Program-made: the position numbers and the translations under genes
Notes under the pieces: generated by a model
Seen by the model: the letters and a program-made list of their open reading frames with translations, nothing else
What the model was told of the DNA's origin: nothing
Databases searched by the model: none
NCBI GenBank assembly: GCA_026419785.1
Contig: JAODTK010001521.1
Span: forward strand, 299,252 to 363,251
DNA length: 64,000 bases
Direction: 5' to 3'
DNA from: Sclerodactyla briareus
Taxonomy: Eukaryota; Echinodermata; Holothuroidea; Dendrochirotida; Sclerodactylidae
Shown: positions 26,241 through 36,417 of the stretch, one piece after another
Numbering within the stretch: position 1 is the first letter of the stretch
Layout of the letters: every line of letters starts with the position of its first letter

Positions 26241-27027
26241 GTTAGAGAAGAATTAGCTGTGATTCATATCGTTCTCTTATACATTGTGTTAGTTTTCTAT
26301 TTTTAGAATGTGGCGTGAACCTACCAACCTCATCTCAGATCTCACTCAAATAGGAATTCGCCCTACTGGATCTGGGTCCAGTGGTCACTGTGCTCTCCAA
26401 CCCAGCTCTCACTTCTGTACTGTATAAGTGTATTAACAGGCTACAGCTAGCTAGCTAGCTGTAGCTATACCATGCCACTACTTTCCCCCTGCACTGGTTA
26501 AGTACAGTAGGGTTTGAACATCGATCTGTCCAAATAAGACATATAAATAATTGGAAGCATCGCTGAATCTGGGCCCCTTCAGGAGGAAGAAATGAGTCTG
26601 AAGGTTTACTTACTTTTCAAAAATATTCTTGTCGGAAGTGCAGGGGTTGTTTTCTTTTTCCTACTCTTGTTAGGTTGGTACAACTAGTAAGTCTATAGGC
26701 CTACTCTGATACTGTAACCCATAAGTCGCTTAGTATCATACTCAGATTAAACCACAGAAATCATGTGACAGGTGCCGACTGTTAACCGGTTGTCGTATTA
26801 CACTGTTACAGTTCCGATTGTGGACCTGATGTTCAAAGATGCGCAGTAGCAATTGGAGCTTCACTACGGGCTAGTAAGTTATAGTGGTATTCTCGCATAT
26901 TATAGGCCTCACGTTCAGAATCGGAACAGTCAACTTCATTCATGATGTATTTCAGTATGTATATTATTGTACATTTCCTGAATATTTGTCCTGACCCTCT
27001 GACAAGGCGTAGTTGAGCACATTGACA
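26241..27027. other. Non-coding stretch, no gene recognised
   Basis: Includes a CAGCTAGCTAGCTAGCTG palindrome at about 26443-26461, and a 91-codon minus-strand frame at 26833-27108 without a domain. Confidence 0.45.
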
Positions 27028-27822
27028 CAGGTGCATTAGGTCATTTTGGGACATTTCTTGCAAATATGCCCTATGCCAAATGCTTTCTTTTCCTAGATTT
27101 GAAATCAAATCAGATGATCTTGAAACTGTGAGATATTATCTATAATAACTAGTATTATTATTAAACTGGCCTCGATTGTTATAGCTTACAAATTCCGAAT
27201 ATACTTCATATGAGTAAGATAGCTAGCAGAAAGTGAAAGTTCAAGGCTGTCCTCCCTAGATAGCTCCCTATGGGAGGTTTATTATGTCTACCTACAATGG
27301 GGCATTCCTTCCCTGTTTATCATGATGGCGTTTCTAAGATCGCGAACAAAATCATTTGAGTTTAAAAAATCAGATTCCACTCCCACAATATGCAATTGAT
27401 GTTCTTCTCTTCAAAGTAAAGCACAGTGACCAGGTGCAGTTAAGGTAAGTTTGGGACATTCATGCAATAATAGGAGTGCCAAATGTTATTTTCCTAGAGT
27501 TGAAATTCAGATGATCTGGAACTGTGGTTATTATATCGATAATACTAATTATTATTCAAACTGCCTCGATCGTTATTTTTTGTTAAGCTTACAAATTGCC
27601 GAAGATAATTCATATGAGTAGGATTGCGAGCAGAAAGTGAAAGGTCCAGGCTTTCTAGATAGCTACCTATGGGAGTTTTATATGTCTACCTACAAATGTG
27701 CCATCCTCCCGTTTATCATGATAAGGCGTTTCTAAGATCGAGAAACACATTCATTGGAGTTAAAAAATATAACAGAATTACACAAGTTCCCACATGATTC
27801 AATTGATGTTCTTCAAAGTAAA
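27028..27822 (+). repeat. Tandem duplication of a 393-bp segment
   Basis: Units 27028-27420 and 27431-27822 run in parallel: CAGGTGCA(T/G)T, TTTGGGACATT, TTTTCCTAGA-TTGAAAT, CAGATGATCT, CTTCATATGAGTA against ATTCATATGAGTA, GCAGAAAGTGAAAG, ATGTCTACCTACAA, TTTATCATGAT, GCGTTTCTAAGATCG, and an end in TTCTTC..AAAGTAAA. Identity is roughly 80-85 percent by eye, with many single-base indels. The last about 40 bp belong to family B, so the duplication arose at the edge of a family B copy. Confidence 0.75.
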
Positions 27823-28560
27823 CATTGTTATGGCCTTGGTAGAAGGCCATCAGGGGTGTTTGGGAATTCTGAGTTCAGTTCGGGCCCTGAGCCCATGATA
27901 TATGAAATACTGCAACATCTCGTATCTCCAACAACTTCTGTGCACAATTGCTGATGATCTACTTGCAGTACCTCCGGGTGCCCAGGGATTAGGAACCCAA
28001 GGCCCAGTGCACTGTGGCCCATCATATTGATGAAAGGCTAAGACATCTTTGGGCCATGCATGATCAAAAGTGGTAAAGGGGCACAATATTAGGCCATGTT
28101 TGAAACTGCCTCGATCCTCGCCTCATGATCTGAAACATTATCACAACGTTGTACATTCGTCTTGGTACAATTTGTTGCAGTTTGAGCTACAGCACCATTG
28201 GGCTCTAGTAAGAGTGTGCTATAATACTAATTTTGCCAACATTTTTAAAACAAGTTTAAACGATAAACAAATTGCATAAAAACTTTAAACCTCATGTGAA
28301 TATGCCTAATGCTGACGTACAAAATACGGACGGCCTGGACACGAGTATAAACAATGAACGCGTGTCAAAGTGATCATCAAATAGTTATCCAGAGTGTTAA
28401 AACGTTGTTACTGTTTTACTCAAATGTTCTTCGTTTTTACGAATGCTAACCAAAAAGGACATAAAGTCTATAAAGTGGTTGGGGTATCCCTGACCGCTTC
28501 AAGGTGAAAAGGTCATTGAGAATTAGGGCCCCAGTGAAGCCATAATGTAAAAACATGGAA
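27823..28560 (+). repeat. Family B dispersed repeat, diverged copy
   Basis: ATGGCCTTGGTAGAAGGCCATCAGGGGTGTTTGGGAATTC and following words match the GGTGTTCAGGAATTTT / GGGCCC / TATCTCCAACAACTTC order of 25640-25910 and 37400-37520. After that come GTGGTAAAGGGGCACAAT, TTTGAAACTGCC and a TTTGAGCTAC-GCACCATTGGGCTCTAGT segment equal to the 38210 region. Short frames on both strands are incidental. Confidence 0.6.
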
Positions 28561-28739
28561 TGCACCAATATTATCAAAATCGAGCTTCTTCATATAGATT
28601 TGGATGCATGGCTACAAAATGTCTTCAGAGGGGAAACAGTGAAATTGAGGGGACAGATTATTGATCCACACAGGCGTAGGTTTGTCACAATAGATGGTAT
28701 TCAAACTTTAAAAACTTCACAGGATTGTGTTCATCTAAT

Positions 28740-28870
28740 GTCACTGTCAGGAGGACGGTGTGTCAATTTTGACCAAAATTGGGTCAGGCTACACTACCCT
28801 ATTCTATGTAGAAGGAATTCGACCCAAATCATGTTCAATTTGCCCCAACATGGGTCGAAATGGAGTTGAT
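28740..28870. repeat. Family F GACCCAAATTGGGTC-word element
   Basis: TTGACCAAAATTGGGTCAGG, then TTCGACCCAAATCATG and CATGGGTCGAAATGGAGTTG. The same self-complementary GACCCAA/TTGGGTC words recur at 39505-39905, 44935-45075 and 61870-61935. Non-coding. This may be a foldback element or a fast-spreading short repeat. Confidence 0.5.
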
Positions 28871-29030
28871 AGTTTAGTTAATAGTGTATGTGGAACGATT
28901 CACTGACCAAACGTGGACTTGCTATGGCAGCTAGGGCAGTTTAAACTCTTCGGAGGTCAAGGTAAAAAATAATATTAACAGCGGATTGAGTGGTTCGACC
29001 CTATGAACCATTACTTTTTGGTTTTTGTTG

Positions 29031-29583
29031 ACGGACAACTGCGGGCTTGAATATAACATCGTGGAAGATTAGAAAAACCTGTATCTATCGGTCCAAACCC
29101 CATTTCAATACGATATTCGTATGTGGAGTTATTGGCCTTAAAAGTTTGAAGGTCCATTAGGCAGAGAATGGGGAGAATCCCGATTGCGTAATGACGTCTC
29201 ACTTGGACAACACGGAAATTATGTCATGTATTTCATTGTTTCATTTGTTGAATAAGTCAACATTTAGCAGAAGTTCTGTTGCAGTTCTCCACCGAAGTAA
29301 CCACCAACACCTACCAACCCACTACAGCAATCCTCTCCCATAAACTAAATGTTTTTCGAAGTGAATTAATGTGTGAATTTCAATAGAAAACAAAGATTGT
29401 TTGCAGGTTGTGCAAGTATGAATCATTTATTATTGCATGATGGGATGCGTTCCGATCTTGCGCAATACACATGCACAACTTCAGGGGCTGTAACTCCGTA
29501 ACGGAAAGTGTATGAATTCGGGGTTGGACTGACGCATTCAGTTTTTCCATCTAATATATTAGCCTCTTTATTATTTATCCTGC
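29031..29583 (-). repeat. Family D repeat, copy 3 (inverted)
   Basis: The reverse complement aligns with 18820-19376 from GGATAAATA-A-AGAG at one end to TATTCAAGCC(T/C)GCAGTTG at the other, including CCGTTACGGAGTTA, GATTGCTGTAGTGGGTTG, CTCTGCCTAATGGACC and GGCCAATAACTCCACATA. It lies about 9.7 kb from copy 1 in the opposite orientation. Confidence 0.7.
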
Positions 29584-30929
29584 CGTTGTCCGTTTAAATT
29601 TCTCTTCGAATGTTAAACGTAATTTGCTAATAACAGTAGCTACAGGCTCTACGCGAAATAGGACCGTTTGGTTTCCAGGGGGAGGAAATGAAGCATAATA
29701 CTGTAGCTACCAGTAGGCATGCTTTCTGTTGTCGCGACGGTTTTGACAAATAAACCTTTGCACTTTACTGGTCGATATCATATTACCGCCGGTAGCGGCC
29801 CCAGCCTCGGACAGTGGCGCTAATTTGTGATTGCACTATTGTGAGAAGTTTATAAGAGCGTGGTGCGCCACTCTCCGCAACTACCGGGAACACACCTAAT
29901 TGATATCTACACCTGCCACAACCGTTCCGCTTGACTCGATTTCCTAATCGATTCAGGGACGAATCTGACGCGCTGGCTACAAATATCTACCGGGGAATGG
30001 CTGCCTGGTTTATTCGTACAAGCCCCAGTTGTGTGTTACGCGGCGGAAACATTGCAAATCTGTTCCCGCGGCGAGATTATTCTTAGTTTACAAACAAAGG
30101 CAAACGTTTTATGGAGACCACCTCTTTCGAGGCTATCTTCATATATATATGTAATTTCCATTTCTGCGAGGATTTACCGCTGACATAGGCGAAGTGCTTC
30201 GTTCTCTGCCGCGGAGATGCGAAAACGGTCTGACTATTGGTTGATTATTTAACGACCGGTCGTTTGTTGTGTTGGGACATGGAGGATGGTTAAGAGGTCT
30301 GTCACCCTGCTATGAGTGCGCCCTTCCCGGAGTCGGGTAGATTGTGTTGGTTTTCGTGACTGTACTATAGATACAAAGTATACACGAGTTAGGCACAGAC
30401 TTTTAAGCGAAACGAGTTATCAGTCACGATGTAAACGGAATAAACGGGATAAACTCAAATATCAAATACATATCATGGGTGCAAAAGGTCATCATACTTG
30501 AACTCTGCGGTTGTGTAACCACCACTAGGCGGATTACAAAATTCCCCTCAGTAGGCGGGCATTGTCAAGAAATCAATGAGTGGTGTTTGTAAATAGAGGG
30601 GAGTCTGATTTTAAACAAAACAACCGCCCTCCACCGTTGGGCTGTTAAGCTGGGGTGAGAGTAGCTCGACATCTCGGCACCCGAGACAGTCATCTCCCGC
30701 AGGAATTCACCAGCCGGGACGGATCGTGAAGGAATAGATGAATTTATATTGACGTATTCTGACCCGATCATGCTCAGTGTGGTTATGGCAGTGCCGGCTC
30801 CCCATACGGTGGCTGAATAAAACAAGAACGAAACTACACCGAGACTACTCAGACACCACAATATTTTGTGATTGTTAAAGGTGATTGCATTATGATTTGT
30901 TAGGTTCGCTTGAGAAGACCGTAGCGGAG
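29584..30929. other. GC-richer stretch of unknown nature
   Basis: This block has visibly higher GC and CpG content than its neighbours (for example 29790-30080 and 30160-30340) and contains none of the repeat families. It could be unique, conserved non-coding DNA in the flank of the Hox gene, or contain an unrecognised exon (see 30565-30900). A 61-codon frame at 30316-30501 (+) is not convincing. No RNA gene is recognised. Confidence 0.4.
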
Positions 30930-31224
30930 TATTTTGCAGTGTTGTGTAAGAAATCACAAGACAATTGTGTAAAGATCGTGTAAGAAATGACAAATATTGT
31001 GCAGACTTATACACCATGAAATTGTGTACGTTCTTACACAACATCGGGATAGGTATAGGTGTGCTTGTTACACAACATTTTAAGAGTGTAGCTTGTGTGA
31101 CGCGCGATAGGTGTTGTGTGTGTGTGCGTGTGTATTGTATGTGTGTGAACAACGCTTGTGCCTCCAGAGCAGGGTTTCCGGGATTTGCACGTAGTTTCGG
31201 GATTGGGGAAAAATACGATCTCAT
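30565..31224 (-). CDS. Long open frame, hypothetical, status doubtful
   Basis: This is the longest uninterrupted reading frame in the window, 219 codons on the minus strand. Its first about 95 codons (30940-31224) run through a family E repeat, so the start as given is unlikely to be real. The remaining part is repeat-free and GC-balanced. It contains a hydrophobic run near codons 125-145 (WCLSSLGVVSFLFYSATVWG), followed by a polar Ser-rich stretch (INSSIPSRSVPAGEFLREM). This looks like a signal peptide or single membrane segment and could be an exon. There is no strong splice acceptor before it, I know no family with this sequence, and chance is a real alternative. A transcript would be needed to call it a gene. 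Confidence 0.18.
   Translation of the reverse strand: MRSYFSPIPKLRANPGNPALEAQALFTHIQYTRTHTQHLSRVTQATLLKCCVTSTPIPIPMLCKNVHNFMVYKSAQYLSFLTRSLHNCLVISYTTLQNTPLRSSQANLTNHNAITFNNHKILWCLSSLGVVSFLFYSATVWGAGTAITTLSMIGSEYVNINSSIPSRSVPAGEFLREMTVSGAEMSSYSHPSLTAQRWRAVVLFKIRLPSIYKHHSLIS
30930..31110. repeat. Family E TGTGTAA-palindrome element, copy 2
   Basis: GTGTTGTGTAAGAAATCACA, TTGTGTAAAGATCGTGTAAG, ATTGTGCAGACTTATACACC, TTCTTACACAACAT and a closing GTGTGCTTGTTACACAAC. Order and words match 58145-58315. A GT-rich stretch follows to 31145. Confidence 0.6.
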
Positions 31225-34200
31225 TGTTTCTTCGGCACAAACAATCAGGTAGGATGCTGGAGCCTATTTCATGTAAATCATTGTTTGAGCTCGCTAGCAA
31301 GGTACCGCAAAAGTAGGAGCTATGTTGAGTGGTTGGCATTTACAGTACAAGATAGCAGTTACTGGAACTGATAGAGTTTTAGCAGTTTTCAGGTTAGGTT
31401 GTGGTCGGCCTCGCTTGTTTGAAACATGGTGGAAGTAGTATACTGAGATACGTAATTCATCGTGAGCAATTGTGTGATGTATATTAGGTGGTTCCTCAAA
31501 TAAGGGTCCAACTAATAATTTGGAAATTTTTAGTCACAAGTTCGGAAGCACATTTAATTTTCTGGGCTGAATTAGTTCTTGAAAATGGGGGTTCTGGAAT
31601 CATTTCATGATGTTCTGAGAATTGCGAAACACGCAAGAATGGTTTAATTTCATGTAAGGGGGGAGATAACTGAAAAATTATAAGCCATTGAACCAGTGTG
31701 GTTATTTTACACAGCTCTATATTGTAGAATAACACATTTGCTAAGATAATCAATTAATTTGCATAGCCTATGCTCTATTTCGAATAAGAAGAAATCGGTG
31801 ATTCCTGCATCGCTCTACGTTGTGTAAACATTCAGGGACATGAAATGAAAGTTATTTCCTGGGTGCAATATTTCTGCTTGAAACAAGCGGACAAGTTGGA
31901 CGTTGCCAGTGGATAAAAAGTCGTTATAAAGCTCATATCACAACAAAAAGAACAATAACATAAGTGAGAAACAAGGTCTCAATCTTCTAGCTTTTTGTCT
32001 AGTTTTGGGGTTTTTAAAAAAAAAAAAAGGATCCGAATATGCCCATGAAATGTAGACCGTCTAGACGATTTTCAAGAGGGTGTGTGAAAATTAATGTTTC
32101 CTATATATTTCCATATTAACTGTATAGGTGAACGTTGCACTGTCTGACTGTGGGAAAATAAAATATGGCTTCTCTCATAATATTCTTCTCCTGAAACGGT
32201 ATTACAGTCATCTTGAAAGGCCCAATCTGTTGAAGGATGCTGTAATTAATACAGACATGAACAACTATACCGTGAAGCCTCAGTCACCACTGAAATGCTT
32301 GATTTATGGAGCCGTTTATTAATTTATTCCTTGTACTCAAAAGATAGCAGTGTTCACGGAAAATAATATACCAATTATTGCACAAGCTGTATTTGTTCTT
32401 TAGTTGGTACTCACATGAAATTTTTTCAGTGAGCTTCCAGGTTCATGCGGGTCTCCTCCCACATCCAAAAACTACCTCTCTGAGAATTGGTCGCGATTCA
32501 TGATCTCATCTGCTGAACGTGTCCAAAATCCCGATTTACTGTGAGATACCGATATAACTAACGTCCTCAATTCCCTGACTATGCCGTAACGTAAGGTACT
32601 GGGGGAACTGAAGTCAAGTTCATAGGTCTCTTGTCTCAAGCTCAAATATTCCTCTACTTGCCTAGTACTAGTGTTCTTGTCATGTGCATTATCACAGCAT
32701 AACATATGGTGCTTTTTTTAAAATTTGGTATATTTCTCTTTTTACATCCATAAATGCATGGGTAAAAAAAAACCGTGAGCGGTAACCGAGGCCCCAAATG
32801 TATAATACGCAATAATAACATCATTGGAAATAACATACTATAACGATCCATATGAAACTTTGAATTTTCGCTGGAATACTACCAAACCCGACATTTAAAC
32901 CTCCAAGGCCATATGTATCCTCCCAAAAATCATTCAGAAACGGTACAAAACAAATAGGAATCAAATAAGATCAATCATGAAACATTTTGAAACTGCCCTT
33001 AGTTGTCGAACAAAACCATGCAAACCAAATTTCTCAGTTCCTTAATATAGGGTCGGCGTGAGAAAAAAAAGCCTGTTCCGCATAAAACCTACTGATGACA
33101 TATTTATATCAAGGTCCACCGTGAGGTTCAAGTTAGTCCGATTTCCACGGAACTTGGTTAGTGTGGACTTCAGATGGTTCCAGAAACATGTACCCCCATG
33201 ATTATTAAATGCTTGGAATTGTACAATATTTTGTTTGCTTCACTACAATTTTGGGGGAAATGGTTCCATTCTCAGGTAGCATTGTATGGAAATTCGGTCT
33301 TCTGCTGTGGTATTCGTTTTTACCGCCTGTAAAAACTGTAATCCTAGTATTTCAGATTATGTGAATACGTACTCTCAACGAATTTAAGTCAACAAGATGC
33401 CTTCTGAGATAGTCCGAATACGTTTCATCCACTGCATTCCATCAAGGGTGAGTCACACATTAACTAGGACTTAACTGGGGCAATATTCGCCAGATAGCCT
33501 TGCCTGTGGCTTTTCGCACACGTATGACTTTTGCATATCGCCCTCTTCATTACCCTAAAATCCTAACAGTAGATAAATATTCTATCCTTCCCTGAGAGAA
33601 GCAGTTTTCCCACCCCATGACAAGATCTCAGAAATAGATTCTACTTGTCCTCCTATCAACGTTCTATCACTATTCCCCAGTAAGTTTTCCGTGGAGGACG
33701 TTTCCAACTTTTCTTTCTGTCGTTTCCTGTACAGAGCTCATTTCCTAAAACCTCAAGTCTTAATACTTTCCCGCAGGGGGGGGAGGGCGGGGGGGGGTGG
33801 GTGGGAACCAACATCATAATTTTAGTTTTCCTTGAATTCATCGCATCCTATTACCTCACACTTTTCGATTCCACACATTCAGCTGTTATTCATCATTTAT
33901 TTCAGTTGTATATTCATCACCAGAGACATGACTTGTGTCGCCGGTATATTGTCGCCTCACATTGCCTGAGTGCATCTTTTACCGATAACCCCATATCTCT
34001 ATCTAGATAACATGAATATTGTGTAGCGATATATTCAATGCAACGTTCTGTTTTAAACTCCGGGCCATTGTTTCAGCTTGAATGGAGTACAACCACTGGA
34101 TAATGATGCTTTCACCTATCCTACCTATTCCTGTTGCACATGATCAACCCATATTAATAAGATTCGGAATATAGTCTGTATAAACAGCAGGCCTCTTCAC

Positions 34201-34229
34201 ACGACTAGCGACTTATTTCCCTGGGTCAC
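31111..34229. other. Non-coding stretch upstream of the Hox exon
   Basis: By position this is probably intron of the Hox gene. It holds a fragment of the GGTCA-type tandem module at 33115-33200 (TCCGATTTCCACGGAACTTG), A runs at 32017-32029, and a G-rich tract at 33776-33805. No exon with the YPWM motif was found. Frames at 31496-31753, 32472-32851 and 33801-34010 lack domains. Confidence 0.4.
33776..33805. repeat. G-rich tract
   Basis: GGGGGGG blocks separated by single A, C and T bases. Could form a G-quadruplex. Confidence 0.75.
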
Positions 34230-34497
34230 TTGTTAACCTGATGAAGGCCCCCCCTTGCCTGCACCAACTAGAGTGCACGTTCGCTCACGACATACCACAC
34301 ACTGGCCAACAGCAGCGCCGCCTACTTCGTTACCTCCGCAGGTACCCCACTTTTACGCGTGGGTAGCGTTGAAACATACGAGGAGATCATGCCATGTTAA
34401 CAGAACTGCGGAAAAAAAGACCAGGGCTTCACTGGGATTCGAACTCGCAATCGATTGATCTCAAGTCCGGAGCTCTACCGACGAGCTAATCCGCTTC
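34230..34497 (-). mobile_element. tRNA-derived SINE in the presumed Hox intron
   Basis: On the minus strand the head (34497 downwards) reads GGATTAGCTCGTCGGTAGAGC, a good RNA polymerase III A box within a D-arm. About 30 bases on comes the B box GAGTTCGAATCCC. The anticodon arm does not pair, so this is not a working tRNA. The tRNA-unrelated body continues to about 34230 and ends with GGGCCTTCATCAGGTTAACA. The CTGATGAAGGCC word is shared with the SINE at 4290-4765. It lies 330 bases before the Hox splice acceptor. Confidence 0.6.
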
Positions 34498-34805
34498 CTA
34501 TATAAAACCGTTCTATTCCCCCGATTGCCCATCTGTCCATGGTCTACCATGAATGGAATGACAACTGAGGTCGAACGAAGGATATTGGAAACGATGCGCA
34601 GCCTAGTACCTGTTTAAGGAAACGGGGAGGAGGCTGTAAACCTGTATCCCTAACGACGTATACCTAATGCCAGCGCAGTTGGACAAAAAAAAAACAAATT
34701 TTTATAAGGAGTGCATATGCATGCAATGCATTGGCTGGACCTGAAACTCTATAGTTCATTCGATCTGCAAGGTTACTGATCACGGAAAGATACCACAAAC
34801 ACGTG

Positions 34806-34826
34806 TTCTTTCTTGTTATTTTTCAG
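34806..34826 (+). promoter_or_regulatory. 3' splice acceptor of the Hox homeobox exon
   Basis: A pyrimidine-rich tract followed by CAG at 34824-34826. Translation from the next complete codon reads straight into the homeodomain arm ([12 protein letters not shown]). Hox genes commonly have an intron shortly upstream of the homeobox. Confidence 0.75.
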
Positions 34827-35109
34827 GTCAACATAACAGTCAAGAGCCGACCAAACGTTCCAGGAATGCATACACGAGATATCCGGACATAGAGCTCGAG
34901 AAAGAAGTTCCACTTCAGCCGATACCTGACGAGGCGGCGCCGGATCGAGATCGCCATCGCTGGGTCTCACACGCGCGGCAGATCAAGATATGGTTCCAGA
35001 ACCGTCGGATGAAGTGGAAGAAGGAGACAATGTGAAGGCTTCGCAAACTGGTCAGCAGGAGGCTGCCGCCGCCGCTACGCTAGCTGCATCCAGGTCCCGT
35101 AGCCAATGA
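34827..35109 (+). CDS. Hox5: Hox5-type homeobox, last coding exon, frame disrupted in this sequence
   Basis: Encodes the DNA-binding end of a Hox transcription factor, a nuclear protein that sets position along the body axis. The homeodomain spans about 34850-35028. Its arm reads [11 protein letters not shown], followed by [26 protein letters not shown] and [17 protein letters not shown]. Recognition-helix residues Ile47, Gln50, Asn51 and Met54 are all present (34976-35026). KRSR plus AYTRYxxxELEKE, RRRRIEIA and KKEN point to paralogue group 5; TRY rather than TRQ argues against Hox4. The tail [18 protein letters not shown] is Ala-rich. The exon does not hold one frame. There is an extra A in the EKE|FHF codons (near 34906), bases missing before SLGL (near 34956), an extra base before RQIK (near 34974) and a base missing at the KEN codon (near 35027). 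YPDI in place of the expected YQTL (34871-34882) also looks like a gain plus a loss. Unpolished sequence is the likeliest cause because codon structure resumes each time. A recent pseudogene is the alternative. A stop at 35107-35109 ends the tail frame, but see the overlapping open frame that follows. Confidence 0.9.
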
Positions 35110-35417
35110 AATCCGCGGCAACCACGCCGACATCGACAGAGGAGAAGTTCACGACGATCGCCGCTTCTAAGCTCGAAAAATCAAGGAATGAGACGGATTT
35201 TGAGATGGTTAGAAAGAATGACAGACGGTTCGGTTGTCCAGTGGGATCATGTCACAATAGGATGGACGATCGACTCAGTTGTAGGCCTGGATGTAATGAT
35301 TTGCCATATGGTAATTTCAACCTACAACAAAAATATCGCCGAGGTCGGAAAGACTTGGATATAGACCGGTTCCTTCCCGAGGAGCGAGTCACGCACGATA
35401 GACCCTTTCCGCGGTAG
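35106..35417 (+). CDS. Open frame overlapping the Hox stop, possible true C-terminal extension
   Basis: An open frame of 103 codons begins at an ATG whose last two bases start the Hox tail's TGA stop. The first about 20 codons ([20 protein letters not shown]) have strongly GC-biased third positions, like the homeobox itself, and a Ser/Thr/Ala-rich composition fitting the preceding Ala-rich tail. A single missed base near 35100-35105 would make this the continuation of the Hox protein. Later codons lose the bias, so coding may stop before 35417. As an independent gene it is unlikely. As 3' UTR it is quite possible. It matches no domain I know. Confidence 0.3.
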   Translation: MKSAATTPTSTEEKFTTIAASKLEKSRNETDFEMVRKNDRRFGCPVGSCHNRMDDRLSCRPGCNDLPYGNFNLQQKYRRGRKDLDIDRFLPEERVTHDRPFPR

Positions 35418-36316
35418 TCAGTAGGCTGTTATGTAGGCAGTGTTATCTGACACCCGCAGGGAGCAGCGAGAGTGAGAACTAGCTGGGACTAGCTACTACA
35501 TTTACATAAAGGCCATATACGGACACAATGTGCCCATACCCCTGCACATGAATGTGCACTGTATGTTGATGCACGATAGTATTTCGTAATGCGCTTCATT
35601 TAAACTGTTATAAACCGTAGTCCTATTGTGATATGGATATCAATGTTTTGATGCGGAATATTTCTTTCTACTGTATAATAGGCAACTGAAGGAGAAACTA
35701 TACATTCGGGATCGAACTGCCAGTGATTATATTATCCACGAAGGAATAGTGTTCCGCATTTGACCGAAATAACTGCTTCGAATGCAACGTTCAGTTCACA
35801 AAAGGGGCACCCGTGCAGAGAAAATATCTGGAGCGACATTTTTCAATTTATCATAAAATATTTTCTAGGGAAGTAGAGGCATGGCATTAGATTTACATAT
35901 ATTAGCGCCATAATACAGGCCTCTAATAGACGGATGAAGCTGCAGCCGCTCCAGCGTAAATCGCCATGTGTAACACGCCCTCTATTGCTTCTAAAGGAAT
36001 GTAGGGTAGGACCAAGTTTTGTTTCGATATAAATAGGGTATCCGAGACGTTACCAAATACAAATAAGACTTAGTCCTAGTTTGTGCCTCGCCAGTCTTCA
36101 ATTAATTAGATTAATGAATGACCGTAAACAAGGGCGTGCGCACCGCGTATGAATTCTTGGAAGAACAACTGAAAGACACACACGGACATCTACCGAAATG
36201 GCGTGCAGATTTATATGTGTCTCTAAGACTCTTTTATGCTGACACCACTACAGAATGGAGTTTGGTGATTGATCGTGAACCGCATAATGGAAAATGGACT
36301 AACCTCCCTGTTGGTG

Positions 36317-36322
36317 AATAAA
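36317..36322 (+). terminator. Candidate polyadenylation signal AATAAA
   Basis: First canonical hexamer downstream of the Hox stop codon. There is no GT-rich element directly after it; a C-rich tract follows. It could be chance. Confidence 0.22.
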
Positions 36323-36330
36323 TGCAATTT

Positions 36331-36417
36331 ATCCCCCCCCCAACCCCGCCCCCAACCCCCCCCCCCTCCCCAACCCCCCCCCCCCCCCTCCCGCCCTCCA
36401 ACCCCCCAACCCCCCAA
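36331..36417. repeat. C-rich tract (CCCCAACCCCC type)
   Basis: About 87 bases of C runs separated by AA, G or T. The longest uninterrupted run is about 13 C. The complementary strand could form G-quadruplexes. Proline-rich frames across it are accidental. Confidence 0.9.

Noticed and set aside
30940-31224. N-terminal part of the longest open frame (219 codons, minus strand) as a gene start
   Set aside because: It runs through a family E TGTGTAA repeat that also occurs at 25200 and 58145 without an open frame.
34420-34497. Functional tRNA gene on the minus strand
   Set aside because: A and B boxes are good, but the anticodon stem does not pair and the T stem is weak. A SINE body follows.
1-34800. 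Hox exon 1 with the YPWM hexapeptide
   Set aside because: No TAYCCNTGGATG-type word was seen upstream. CCCCTGGGTGG near 4383 lies in a SINE. An indel-damaged copy could have been missed.
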